From NCBI RefSeq assembly GCF_001866645.1, contig NZ_MLYP01000027.1, positions 103,022 to 167,021 of the forward strand: DNA of 64,000 nt, written 5' to 3'. Source of the stretch: Streptomyces colonosanans. GTDB taxonomy: Bacteria > Actinomycetota > Actinomycetes > Streptomycetales > Streptomycetaceae. This document shows, piece after piece, positions 52,801 to 61,509 of the stretch; the stretch's first letter is position 1; every line of letters begins with the position of its first letter. Under the pieces are notes generated by a model. The model was not told the DNA's origin, did no database searches, and worked only from the letters and a program-made list of their open reading frames with translations. A program made the position numbers and the translations under genes.

Positions 52801-53670
52801 TCAGGCCGGCGGTACGACAGCTACCGGGCAGGGAGCATGGTGCAGCAGCGCGTGCGCCACCGAGCCGATGCGCGGCCCCACGGCGCGGGCGGCATGCCGT
52901 CCCACCACCACGAGCTGGGCGTGGGCGGCCGCGGAGAGCAGTACCTGGCCGGCGCTGCCCATCTCCACATGCTCGGTCACCGGCACGTCGGGAAAGCGTT
53001 CCCGCCAGGGTCGCAGCGCCTCGTCGAGCGCCTTCCTCTCGTACGGCTCCAGACCGCCGGCCTCCTCGAGCAGCTTCATCGAGGCAGGGCTGTAGGCGAA
53101 GACGGGCGGCAGGCTCCAGGCCCGGACGACGCGTACGGCCGCTCCCCGGGCCGCCGCCGTGGCGAACGCGAACCCGAGCGCGGACGCGCCGTCCTCCGGC
53201 TCCCCGTGCTGGCCGACGACGATCTCACGGCCCGCCGCCTCGGCGGTGGCGAGGTCGTCCGAGCGGACCAGCACCACGGGCCGGGCGGACTCGGCGATCA
53301 CCTGCCGGCCCACGGAGCCGAGCAGGAAGCCGACGACCGCGCCGTGCCCGCGCGAGCCCAGCACCAGCAGCTCGGCGTCGGCCGCCGCGGCGACCAGCGT
53401 TCCCACGGGGGCGCCCTCCACCGCTTCGGCGGTCACGGTCAGCTGCGGGTGCCGCTCGGTGATCGTGCGCCGCATCCCGTCCACGATCTCCCGCGCCCAG
53501 CCGGCCTGGGCGTCGCGGTCGGCGGCAGGGGCGATGTCGTACGACTGCCACTGCCAGGCGTACACGATCCTCAGCGGCAAGGACCGGCGCACCGCCTCCC
53601 GGCCCGCCCACGCCGCCGCGGCGGCGCTTTCCGGTGATCCGTCGACTCCCACGGTGATCGGGCGGGTCAT
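52801..53670 (-). CDS. tandem-domain universal stress protein
   Basis: A 289-residue protein made of two UspA domains. Domain 1 (MTRPITVGVDGSPESAAAAAWAGREA) ends with LVLGSRGHGAVVGFLLGSVGRQVIAESARPVVLV, which has the G-x2-G-x9-G-S/T ATP-binding motif. Domain 2 ends LVVVGRHAARAVGPRIGSVAHALLHHAPCPVAVV with a weaker version. Such proteins accumulate under hypoxia or stationary phase in actinobacteria. The start is ATG 53670. It is divergent from the redox signalling operon, with 132 bases between the starts. Confidence 0.94.
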   Translation of the reverse strand: MTRPITVGVDGSPESAAAAAWAGREAVRRSLPLRIVYAWQWQSYDIAPAADRDAQAGWAREIVDGMRRTITERHPQLTVTAEAVEGAPVGTLVAAAADAELLVLGSRGHGAVVGFLLGSVGRQVIAESARPVVLVRSDDLATAEAAGREIVVGQHGEPEDGASALGFAFATAAARGAAVRVVRAWSLPPVFAYSPASMKLLEEAGGLEPYERKALDEALRPWRERFPDVPVTEHVEMGSAGQVLLSAAAHAQLVVVGRHAARAVGPRIGSVAHALLHHAPCPVAVVPPA

Positions 53671-53802
53671 ACGGCTGCCTTCCTGTCCGGGTTCCGGTGG
53701 CCTCACGCCTACCGATACGGGTGCGCACCACATTACGAGGCGAAGCGGGTGGATCGAACATACGATGGGCGGGACGCCGATGACTTCGGGGTGGGAGACC
53801 TT

Positions 53803-55488
53803 ATGGCACAGGCTGCGGATGCGGCTGCGGCTGCGCGGACCGTCATCCTCACCGTGGACGACGACCCAGGGGTGTCACGTGCCGTGGCACGCGACCTGCG
53901 CCGCCGCTACGGCGAGTCGTACCGCATCGTGCGTGCCGAGTCCGGTGAGAGCGCGCTGGAGGCGCTGCGCGAACTGAAGCTGCGCGGGGACCTGGTGGCC
54001 GTCATCGTGGCCGACTACCGGATGCCGCAGATGAACGGCATCGAGTTCCTCGAGCAGGCCCTGGACGTCTATCCGGGTGCACGGCGGGTGCTGCTGACCG
54101 CGTACGCGGACACCAACGCGGCCATCGACGCGATCAACGTCATCGACCTCGACCACTACCTCCTCAAGCCGTGGGACCCGCCCGAGGAGAAGCTCTACCC
54201 GGTCCTGGACGATCTGTTGGAGGCGTGGCGGACCTCCGACTACAAGCCGGTCCCCGTCACCAAGGTGGTCGGGCACCGCTGGTCGGCGCGGTCGTCGGGG
54301 GTCCGGGAGTTCCTCGCCCGCAACCAGGTGCCCTACCGCTGGTACTCGGTCGACACACCGGAGGGGCGGCGGCTGCTGGCGGCGGCCGGGCAGGACGGTG
54401 AGCGGCTGCCGCTCGTCGTCACCCCCGACGGCACACCGCTGGTGGAGCCCGACGATCCGGACCTGGCGACACATGTGGGGCTGGCGACGACGCCGACGGC
54501 ACAGTTCTACGACCTCGTCGTGATCGGTGGCGGGCCCGCAGGGCTCGGGGCCGCCGTGTACGGGGCGTCCGAGGGACTGCGGACCCTGCTGGTGGAGCGG
54601 TCCGCAACGGGCGGGCAGGCCGGGCAGAGTTCCCGGATCGAGAACTACCTGGGCTTCCCTGACGGCGTGTCGGGCGTGCAGCTGACCGACCGGGCACGCC
54701 GGCAGGCGACGAAGTTCGGTGCCGAGATCCTCACCGCGCGGGAGGTCTCCGGTCTGGAGGTCAACGGCTCCGCGCGGGTCGTGAGGTTCTCGGACGGAAC
54801 CGCGGTCGCCGCGCACAGCGTGATCCTGGCCACCGGCGTGTCCTACCGGCAGCTTCAGGCCCCGGGCCTGGAGGAGCTGACGGGGTGCGGGGTCTTCTAC
54901 GGCTCGGCGCTCACCGAGGCGCCGGCCTGTTCGGGGCAGGACGTGTACATCGTGGGCGGCGCCAACTCCGCGGGCCAGGCGGCGATGTACCTGTCCCGGG
55001 GCGCCAAGTCGGTCACCCTGCTGGTCCGGGGCGCCTCGCTGTCGGCGTCGATGTCGCACTATCTGATCCAGCAGGTCACGGAGGCGCCGAACATCACCGT
55101 GCGCACGTCCACCGTCGTGGAGGCCGCGCACGGCTCGGGCCACCTGGAGCAGCTGACGCTCAAGGACATGGTGACCGGGCACACCGAACTCGTCGACGCG
55201 CAGTGGCTGTTCGTGTTCATCGGGGCGGCCCCGCTCACGGACTGGCTGGAGGGGACCGTGCTGCGCGACGAGCACGGGTTCATCATGGCCGGTCCGGACA
55301 TGACCAGCGACGGGCAGCCGCCGCCGGGCTGGGAGCTGGACCGGCCCCCGTACCACCTGGAGACCAACGTCCCCGGTGTGTTCGTGGCGGGCGACGCGCG
55401 CAGCGAATCCGCCAAACGGGTCGCCTCCGCCGTGGGCGAGGGGGCCATGGCGGTGATGCTCGCCCACCGTTATCTGGAGCAGTCATGA
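53803..55488 (+). CDS. response regulator fused to thioredoxin-reductase-like flavoprotein
   Basis: A 561-residue fusion. Residues 12-130 are a receiver domain: acidic pocket Asp19-21, phospho-acceptor Asp71 in VIVADYRMPQMNG, and Lys122 in YLLKPWDPP. Residues about 150-225 form a glutaredoxin-like segment (REFLARNQVPYRWYSVDTPEGRRLL). From about 235 it is a thioredoxin reductase fold: FAD loop VIGGGPAGLGAAVYGASEG, ATGGQAGQSSRIENYLGFP, NADPH loop VYIVGGANSAGQAAMYLS and a C-terminal FVAGDARSES. The usual redox-active C-x-x-C is absent; only spaced cysteines occur in TGCGVFYGSALTEAPACSG. ATG 53803 follows GGGAGA; it begins a three-gene operon. Confidence 0.92.
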   Translation: MAQAADAAAAARTVILTVDDDPGVSRAVARDLRRRYGESYRIVRAESGESALEALRELKLRGDLVAVIVADYRMPQMNGIEFLEQALDVYPGARRVLLTAYADTNAAIDAINVIDLDHYLLKPWDPPEEKLYPVLDDLLEAWRTSDYKPVPVTKVVGHRWSARSSGVREFLARNQVPYRWYSVDTPEGRRLLAAAGQDGERLPLVVTPDGTPLVEPDDPDLATHVGLATTPTAQFYDLVVIGGGPAGLGAAVYGASEGLRTLLVERSATGGQAGQSSRIENYLGFPDGVSGVQLTDRARRQATKFGAEILTAREVSGLEVNGSARVVRFSDGTAVAAHSVILATGVSYRQLQAPGLEELTGCGVFYGSALTEAPACSGQDVYIVGGANSAGQAAMYLSRGAKSVTLLVRGASLSASMSHYLIQQVTEAPNITVRTSTVVEAAHGSGHLEQLTLKDMVTGHTELVDAQWLFVFIGAAPLTDWLEGTVLRDEHGFIMAGPDMTSDGQPPPGWELDRPPYHLETNVPGVFVAGDARSESAKRVASAVGEGAMAVMLAHRYLEQS

Positions 55489-55510
55489 ACCCACAGCGTG
55501 GGGAGCAGTC

Positions 55511-57010
55511 GTGAGCGGCCGGCCGATGCCGTGCGACAGGGCGGAGCTGAGCACGCTCTTCCTGTTCGAGAAGCTGGACCAGGAGCAGTTGGAACGGCTT
55601 TGCGGGGAAGGACGGGTGGAGCTCTTCGAGCCCGGCCCGGTGTACACCGAGGGCGAGCCCGCCACCTGTTTCTTCGTCCTCCTCAACGGCACGGTGGTGC
55701 TCTCGCGCCGAGTCGGCACCGACGACGTGGAGATCTCCCGGACGTCGCAGCGCGGCGTGTACGCCGGTGCCTTCCAGGCGTATCTCGGGGACCGGGCGCG
55801 GGCGTCGCAGTACAACGGTTCGATGCGGGTCACCGAACCCTCGCGGTTCTTCGTCCTGCCCGCGGAGAGCTTCGCCGCGATCATGCGGGACTGGTTCCCT
55901 ATGGCGGTGCATCTGCTGGAGGGGCTGTTCTTCGGTACCAAGAACACCCAGCAGGTCATCAATCAGCGGGAACGTCTGCTGGCGCTCGGTTCCCTGTCCG
56001 CGGGTCTCACCCACGAGCTCAACAACCCGGCCGCCGCTGCCGTGTCGGCCACCTCGGCACTGCGCGAGCGGGTCGCCGGGATGCGGCACAAGCTGGGCCT
56101 GATCGCCGCCGGACGGTACGAGCCGGAGACACTGTTGACCCTGGTCGGCATCCAGGAGCGGACGGCCGAACAGGTCGCCAAGGCCACGCCGCTCAGCCCG
56201 CTGGAGGCGTCCGACCGCGAGGACGCGCTCGCCGACTGGCTCGACGACCACGGCATCCAGGACGGCTGGCAGGTGGCACCGACCTTCGTGCAGGCCGGGC
56301 TCAGCACCGACTGGCTGGACCAGATCGCGGCGGCCGTCGACACCCGGACCCTCGAAAGCGCGATCCGCTGGCTCGGCTACACGGTCGAGACCGAGCTGCT
56401 CATGAACGAGATCGAGGACTCCACGACCCGGGTCTCCACCCTCGTCGACGCAGCCCGGCAGTACTCCCAACTCGACCGCGCGCCCTACCGGATCGCCGAT
56501 GTGCACGAACTCCTCGACAGCACCCTGCTGATGCTCTCGGGGAAGATCGGCCGGCGGATCACCGTGGTCAAGGAGTACGACCGCACCCTGCCGGCCGTTC
56601 CCGCCTATCCCGCCGAGCTGAACCAGGTGTGGACGAACCTCATCGACAACGCGGTGTCGGCGATGGACGACGCGGGCGGGGAGGGCACATTGACCGTGCG
56701 GACGGCGCTCGACCGCGACCAGGTCCTGGTCGAGTTCCGCGACACGGGCCCGGGGGTGCCACCGGAGATCCGTGACCGTATCTTCGAACCGTTCTTCACC
56801 ACCAAGCCGGTGGGCCAGGGCACCGGGCTGGGCCTGGACATCTCCTGGCGCATCGTCGTCAACAAGCACCACGGCAGCCTGGAGGTCCACTCGTCGCCGG
56901 GCGACACGCGATTCCAGGTACGGCTGCCACTGACCGCCGAGGAGTCCGAGGTCATCGAGCCGGACTCCGCCGCGCGGCCGAATTCCGAGACAGCAGCGGA
57001 GGCGACATGA
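55511..57010 (+). CDS. cyclic-nucleotide-domain histidine kinase
   Basis: A 499-residue soluble kinase. Residues about 14-130 form a cNMP-binding/Crp-type domain (LFLFEKLDQEQLERLCGEGRVELFEPGPVYTEGEPATCFFVLLNGTVVL). DHp has His168 in LGSLSAGLTHELNNPAAAAV. The HATPase domain includes the N-box WTNLIDNAVSAMDD, G1 FRDTGPGVPPEIRDRIFEPFFTTK and G2 GTGLGLDISWRIV. The GTG 55511 start lies 22 bases after the flavoprotein stop. It is the natural partner for the receiver domain encoded just upstream. No membrane segment is present, so the signal is internal. Confidence 0.92.
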   Translation: MSGRPMPCDRAELSTLFLFEKLDQEQLERLCGEGRVELFEPGPVYTEGEPATCFFVLLNGTVVLSRRVGTDDVEISRTSQRGVYAGAFQAYLGDRARASQYNGSMRVTEPSRFFVLPAESFAAIMRDWFPMAVHLLEGLFFGTKNTQQVINQRERLLALGSLSAGLTHELNNPAAAAVSATSALRERVAGMRHKLGLIAAGRYEPETLLTLVGIQERTAEQVAKATPLSPLEASDREDALADWLDDHGIQDGWQVAPTFVQAGLSTDWLDQIAAAVDTRTLESAIRWLGYTVETELLMNEIEDSTTRVSTLVDAARQYSQLDRAPYRIADVHELLDSTLLMLSGKIGRRITVVKEYDRTLPAVPAYPAELNQVWTNLIDNAVSAMDDAGGEGTLTVRTALDRDQVLVEFRDTGPGVPPEIRDRIFEPFFTTKPVGQGTGLGLDISWRIVVNKHHGSLEVHSSPGDTRFQVRLPLTAEESEVIEPDSAARPNSETAAEAT

Positions 57011-57357
57011 CCACAGCGAACGGAATCGACCCCAGCGTCCCGCCGAGCGGCACGGGCTGTGTGGAGTGCGACGAGGGAGGCGGCTGGTGGTTCCATCTGC
57101 GGCGGTGCGCGCAGTGCGGGCACATCGGCTGCTGCGACGACTCGCCCGCCCGGCATGCCACCGCCCACTACCGCGCCACCGGTCATCCGGTGATCCGCAG
57201 TTTCGAGCCGGGCGAGGGCTGGTTCTGGAACTACGTCACCTCCGAGCTGGACGAGTCCGGGCCCGACCTCGCTCCCCCGCTCAGCCATCCCGCCGACCAG
57301 CCCGCTCCGGGACCGACGGGCCGGGTGCCGGCGAACTGGGAGGAGACGCTGCGCTAG
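57007..57357 (+). CDS. UBP-type zinc-finger protein
   Basis: A 116-residue protein dominated by a zf-UBP domain at residues 18-70: CVECDEGGGWWFHLRRCAQCGHIGCCDDSPARHATAHYRATGHPVIRSFEPGEGWFWNY, with the Cys/His zinc ligands and the WxW end intact. In eukaryotes this domain binds the C-terminus of ubiquitin; in actinobacteria its role is unknown. The ATG overlaps the kinase stop (ATGA), so it belongs to the redox operon. A C-terminal acidic/Pro tail ends VPANWEETLR. Confidence 0.92.
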   Translation: MTTANGIDPSVPPSGTGCVECDEGGGWWFHLRRCAQCGHIGCCDDSPARHATAHYRATGHPVIRSFEPGEGWFWNYVTSELDESGPDLAPPLSHPADQPAPGPTGRVPANWEETLR

Positions 57358-57480
57358 CGTGATGCGCCGGCAGGGCCCGCCGGTTCACCGTCGCGGCGCA
57401 CGGGGCCTGGATCACGCCGAGGCGCCGGCCCTGATCGGGGCTCACCTCGGGTGACCCGGCCCCGCCCGGTCACGAAGGAC

Positions 57481-59586
57481 TCACCGCCGGGCGAGCGAGT
57501 GCGGCGTCGGCTCCTCGAGATCGCTCTCCGGTTCCTTGCGGCTCATGGCACTCGGCCACCACATCCGGCGACCGATGTCGTACGTCAGGGCGGTGACGAG
57601 GACGGAGCGCACCACGAAGGTGTCGAGGAGTACGCCGAATGCGACCGCGAAGCCGATTTCCGCCGCGAAGACCAGTGGCAGCGTCGTGAGCGCGGCGAAG
57701 GTTCCGGCGAGTACGACGCCCGCGGATGTGATCACGCCGCCGGTGGCGTGCAGACCGCGCAGCGATCCGCGCCGGGTGCCGTGCGCCTTGGATTCCTCGC
57801 GCACCCGGGTCATCAGGAAGATGTTGTAGTCGACTCCCAAGGCGATGAGGAAGACGAAGATCCACAGGGGGATCGCAGGGGAGGTTCCGGCGAACCCGAA
57901 GACATGCTTGAAGGTCAGGGCGCTCACACCGAGCGCCGCCGCGAACGACAGCACGACCGTGGCGAGCAGAACCAGCGGTGCGACGACGGCACGCAGCAGC
58001 AGGCCGATGATGAGGCCCACGACGACCAGGACGAGCGGGACCAGCAGATTCCGGTCACTCTCGCCGGCCCTCTTGTAGTCGAGGTTGATCGCGCTGCCTC
58101 CACCGACCTTGGCCTCCGCGCCTGGGACGGCGTGCGCCGCGTCACGCACCCGATCGATGGTCGCGAACGCCGCCTCGCTGTTCGATTCGGCCTTCAGCGT
58201 GCCTTCCAGGTAGACGCGGCCGTCCTTCACCACCGGCGCGCTGACGTCCGCGATCCCGGGCGTGGCGGCCACGGCGGACCGTAGCGGTTCAGCCGCGCCG
58301 GCGGAGCCGATGATCTGGACGGGATCGCCGCCGCCCGCCGGGAAGTGCAGGGCCATCGCCCGCTCACCGGAGACGGCTTCGGGCGTGCCGGTGAAGGAGT
58401 CCTTCAGCTGCATGTTGTCCGCCTTGAACCCGATCAGGCCGAGCGCCAGCACACCGAGCACGACCGAGGTACCGATCCAGGTGATGCGCGGCCGACGGAC
58501 CACTGCGCGCCCGACCCGCGTCCACGTGCCACGTACCGCCGGCTCCGGGGAGCCGAACGCCGGCCGGACCGGCCAGAACAGCCAGCGCCCGAAGATGACG
58601 AGAAGAGCCGGAAACAGTGTGGTCATCGCGAGCAGAGCGCTCGCGACGCCAATGGCCATCGAGGGCCCCAGGCTCTTGGTCGAGTTGAGCTCGGCCAAGA
58701 GGAAGCACATCAGGCTCAGGACCAGCGTCGCGCCGCTGGCGACGATGGCCGACCCGGCGTGCCGCAGGGCGACCGCCATCGCCTCATGTCGATCCTCGTG
58801 GCGGCGTAGTTCTTCGCGGTAGCGGGCGATGAGTAGCAGGGCATAGTCGGTACCCGCGCCGAAGACGAGCACGGTGAGCACGAACCCGGTGTCCGCGCCG
58901 ACCGTCAGGCCCCCATACCGGGCGAAGAGGTAGATCGCCGCCTGGGCGACGACCAACGCCAGGCCCACGCAGATCAGCGGGACGATCCACAGCACCGGGC
59001 TGCGATAGGTGAACAGCAGGATGATGACGACGATCGCGATCGTGAGGTAGAGCAGCGCCTTGTCGGTGCCCGAGAACGCGTCGGCCTGGTCCGCGGAGTA
59101 GCCCGCGGGTCCGGTGACATGCGTGGTGAGGCCGGAATGGGAGTGGACGACCGACCGGATCTCCTTGACGGCGGACGCGGTCTCGTCCGAGCCCGACTGC
59201 CCGCCTGACAGGCTCTTGATGGGGACGACGAGCTGGATCGCCCGGCCGTCCTTCGAAACCACCGGACCCACGATGGGCGTGGTCACGTGCGCAATCTGCG
59301 TGAAGCGCCGGGAGTCCGCCGCGGCCACCGCCTTGTCGTCCGCGGTGACGGCGCCATTGGCGCGCTCGTAGATGACGACCGCCGAGCTGACTTCCGGCGT
59401 GAACTTCTTCGCCAGTGTGACGGCCTGGGTCGACTCGGCGTTCTTCGGCAGGAACGTGAAGCTGTCGTTCTGCTGGACGCTGGTGAACTTGCCGCTGAAC
59501 ACGCTGGCGACCGCCAGCAGGCCGATCCAGAACGCGAGGACGACCCATTTCGCCCTCCGGCCGGCCGGAACTGCTAATACTCGCAT
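57481..59586 (-). CDS. MMPL/RND-family membrane transporter
   Basis: A 701-residue transporter of the MmpL type. Two halves of about five or six transmembrane helices each follow large extracellular loops. Helix 1 is in WVVLAFWIGLLAVASVFSG, the first loop contains SVQQNDSFTFLPKNAESTQAV, and the half-repeats include GADTGFVLTVLVFGAGTDYALLLIARYREELRR and IFVFLIALGVDYNIFLMTRVREESK, with the paired Asp-Tyr proton-relay residues. The start is ATG 59586 after GGAG. Relatives export lipids or antibiotics; here it lies 124 bases downstream of a DrrB-type permease and may share its substrate. Confidence 0.94.
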   Translation of the reverse strand: MRVLAVPAGRRAKWVVLAFWIGLLAVASVFSGKFTSVQQNDSFTFLPKNAESTQAVTLAKKFTPEVSSAVVIYERANGAVTADDKAVAAADSRRFTQIAHVTTPIVGPVVSKDGRAIQLVVPIKSLSGGQSGSDETASAVKEIRSVVHSHSGLTTHVTGPAGYSADQADAFSGTDKALLYLTIAIVVIILLFTYRSPVLWIVPLICVGLALVVAQAAIYLFARYGGLTVGADTGFVLTVLVFGAGTDYALLLIARYREELRRHEDRHEAMAVALRHAGSAIVASGATLVLSLMCFLLAELNSTKSLGPSMAIGVASALLAMTTLFPALLVIFGRWLFWPVRPAFGSPEPAVRGTWTRVGRAVVRRPRITWIGTSVVLGVLALGLIGFKADNMQLKDSFTGTPEAVSGERAMALHFPAGGGDPVQIIGSAGAAEPLRSAVAATPGIADVSAPVVKDGRVYLEGTLKAESNSEAAFATIDRVRDAAHAVPGAEAKVGGGSAINLDYKRAGESDRNLLVPLVLVVVGLIIGLLLRAVVAPLVLLATVVLSFAAALGVSALTFKHVFGFAGTSPAIPLWIFVFLIALGVDYNIFLMTRVREESKAHGTRRGSLRGLHATGGVITSAGVVLAGTFAALTTLPLVFAAEIGFAVAFGVLLDTFVVRSVLVTALTYDIGRRMWWPSAMSRKEPESDLEEPTPHSLARR

Positions 59587-59710
59587 GGAAACTCCGTTGA
59601 AGGGTTCGGACAAGTCGGGTGCCGACTGCCTCGGGAAGGTTGACGTTCATGTGCCGCAGCGTGCCGATCCGTCCTGTCAGGCCCGGCACAGATCCCTGTT
59701 GGATCGCCCC

Positions 59711-60559
59711 TCAGCCCTGCTTGCTGTAGAGGCGGAGCGTGATCGGGGCGAACACGAGGGTGATGGCGGCGGTCGCGGTCAGGGACCAGGCGACCGTGCC
59801 GCCGGCGCCGCCGGTGTCATTCATCAGGTCCCGGGCCGCGGTCGCGACGTGGCTGAGCGGATTGGCGTCGGCGAAGGCCTGGAGCCAGCCGGGCATGGTG
59901 CTGGGCTGGACGAAGATGTTGCTGGCGAACGAGAGCGGGATCAGCGCGGCGTTGGCGATGCTGATGACGACGGCCGGGCTGTGGATAACCAGGGCGACCG
60001 CGGCCCACAGCAGGGACAGCGAGAGCCCGAAGGCGACGACCAGGGCGATCGCGGCGAGCACGCCCGGCGTGCCGCCGTCGGGGCGGTAGCCCATGGTCAG
60101 GCCGAGGACCACCACGATGGCAGAGGCGAACAGGTAGCGGGCGGTATCGCTGAGCAGGCCACCGAGCACGGAGGCGCCGCGCCAGATCGGCAGGCCGCGG
60201 AGGCGGTCGAAGGCTCCGCTCTGCACGTCCTGGGCGAGACGTGCACCGCCGTACATGGTGACGATGGCGATGCTCATGGTGAGCACGCCGGGCAGGAGGA
60301 TCTTGAGGTAGTCGCCGGTCGAACCGCTGATGGCGCCACCGAAAAGGCAGGGGAACAGCACGGTGAACAGGATCGGGATGGCGGCCGAGTCCACGAGCTG
60401 CTTGGGGTCGTGCTTGATCTTGAGCATGGCGCGCCTGCCGAAGGCGGCCGAGGCGGCGAGTGCGCCGACACGGCGGCGTAATCGTCCCCCGGCGAGCAGG
60501 ACGTCGATCGGGTCGGCCTCCGCCGCGGCGGGGCGCGTGGGGGCGGCAGGGGTACTCAT
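59711..60559 (-). CDS. DrrB-type ABC-2 permease
   Basis: A 282-residue permease of the daunorubicin-resistance DrrB family. After a 40-residue cytoplasmic head come six helices: PKQLVDSAAIPILFTVLFPCLFGG, LPGVLTMSIAIVTMYGGARLAQDVQSGAFDRLRGLPIWRGASVLGG (ABC-2 signature loop), LSFASNIFVQPSTMPGWLQAFADANPLSHV and a C-terminal helix. Its ATG overlaps the stop of a drrA remnant. With its own ATPase truncated, transport would need an ATPase from elsewhere. It may be a decaying gene with intact sequence. Confidence 0.9.
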   Translation of the reverse strand: MSTPAAPTRPAAAEADPIDVLLAGGRLRRRVGALAASAAFGRRAMLKIKHDPKQLVDSAAIPILFTVLFPCLFGGAISGSTGDYLKILLPGVLTMSIAIVTMYGGARLAQDVQSGAFDRLRGLPIWRGASVLGGLLSDTARYLFASAIVVVLGLTMGYRPDGGTPGVLAAIALVVAFGLSLSLLWAAVALVIHSPAVVISIANAALIPLSFASNIFVQPSTMPGWLQAFADANPLSHVATAARDLMNDTGGAGGTVAWSLTATAAITLVFAPITLRLYSKQG

Positions 60560-60789
60560 GCGTTCAGGTCCTCGTGGTCGATGGTGGCCGGACCGGCCCG
60601 GTGGCCGGTCAGGGCGAGGAAGGCCTCGTCCAGGCTGGGCCGGCCGAGGGAGAGATCGGCGATGCCCACCCCGGCGTCGGTGAGCCGGCTCATGGCGCGC
60701 CCGACCATCCGGCCCACGTCCGTCCCGCCTGGATCGGATGCCACCTCCGCGCGGTAGATGGCATCCGACTGGCCGGGCGCCGGAACCAG
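60556..60789 (-). pseudogene. C-terminal remnant of a DrrA-type ABC ATPase gene
   Basis: Only about the last 75 codons of a DrrA-like ATPase remain. SRLTDAGVGIADLSLGRPSLDEAFLALTGH is the DrrA C-terminal signature, and the coupled ATGA overlap with drrB is preserved. Walker A, signature and Walker B are all missing. The frame is open upstream to the TAG stop of the SGNH gene at 60790-60792, immediately adjacent and in the same frame. No start precedes the homologous part except a GTG at 60744. A deletion or replacement removed the 5' three quarters. Confidence 0.75.
60734..60768. repeat. inverted repeat at the drrA breakpoint
   Basis: TCGGATGCCA and its perfect complement TGGCATCCGA (60759-60768) flank 15 bases, within 25-55 bases of the SGNH/drrA junction. 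It may be part of the event that created the junction, or a terminator for the SGNH gene. Confidence 0.5.
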
Positions 60790-61509
60790 CTACGCGCTCT
60801 GGGTCAGCAGACCGGCGTCGATGACCTCAGCGATAAGGGTGGCGCCGCGGCTGTTCTGGTGGATGTGGTCGGTCGTGAGCACGAGACCTCGCCGCCGCGA
60901 GATCGTGTCGAGGCTGCGGCGCAGCACTGCGTGCTGGACGAGGACGCCGACGACCGCTGCGGGCGTCACCTCCCGGTATGAAATCGGCGGCGGGTCCGCT
61001 TGGCGCAGTTCCTCGATCTGGCGTTCGTGGAGCGGAAGGTAGGCCACCTCGTTGGTGGCGGCGACCTCGGCGATCATCCGGCTGTACGCCTGCGATGCCT
61101 GTGCCGCTGCTCCGTCGAGTTGTTGGCCGAGTACCGGTAGCGACAGCAGACCGATCGTCGCGTCGGTCTCCGCTCGCAGCCTTGTGACGACGGCTTCCAG
61201 GCACTGTTGGAACCAGCCTGCCGACGGGCGATCGGGGAGCTGTTTGCGCTTCATGGCCTGCTCGACGGGGTAGCCGGCAAGGCTCGCTCGGGCGTCGTTG
61301 GTCCCGATCAACACGGTGATCACATCGGGTGGGTTCGTGACGACAGCATCGAGGCGCTGCAAGAGGTTGTAGGCGAAGTCGCCGTTGGCGCCGAAACGGG
61401 CAAGCTGCACGTCACCGGGAGGGTGGCGTCGTCCGAGAAGATCCAGGTAGTCGACGCTGAACTGCGCGCGGGTGAGGCTGTCGCCGAGGCACGCGATGCG
61501 TGTCGTCAC
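60790..61509 (-). CDS. SGNH/GDSL-family hydrolase
   Basis: A 239-residue esterase-type hydrolase with all SGNH blocks. ACLGDSLTRAQ holds the nucleophile serine (block I), LARFGANGDFAYNLLQRL is block II, VLIGTNDA is block III and the Asp-x-x-His is LTTDHIHQNSRG (block V). GTG 61509 overlaps the stop of the cupin gene by four bases, so translation is coupled. No signal peptide, so it acts in the cytoplasm. It abuts the drrA remnant directly after its TAG stop. Confidence 0.92.
   Translation of the reverse strand: MTTRIACLGDSLTRAQFSVDYLDLLGRRHPPGDVQLARFGANGDFAYNLLQRLDAVVTNPPDVITVLIGTNDARASLAGYPVEQAMKRKQLPDRPSAGWFQQCLEAVVTRLRAETDATIGLLSLPVLGQQLDGAAAQASQAYSRMIAEVAATNEVAYLPLHERQIEELRQADPPPISYREVTPAAVVGVLVQHAVLRRSLDTISRRRGLVLTTDHIHQNSRGATLIAEVIDAGLLTQSA

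Noticed and set aside
53875..55467. 530-residue minus-strand open frame
   Set aside because: It is antisense to the receiver-flavoprotein fusion; no recognisable domains.
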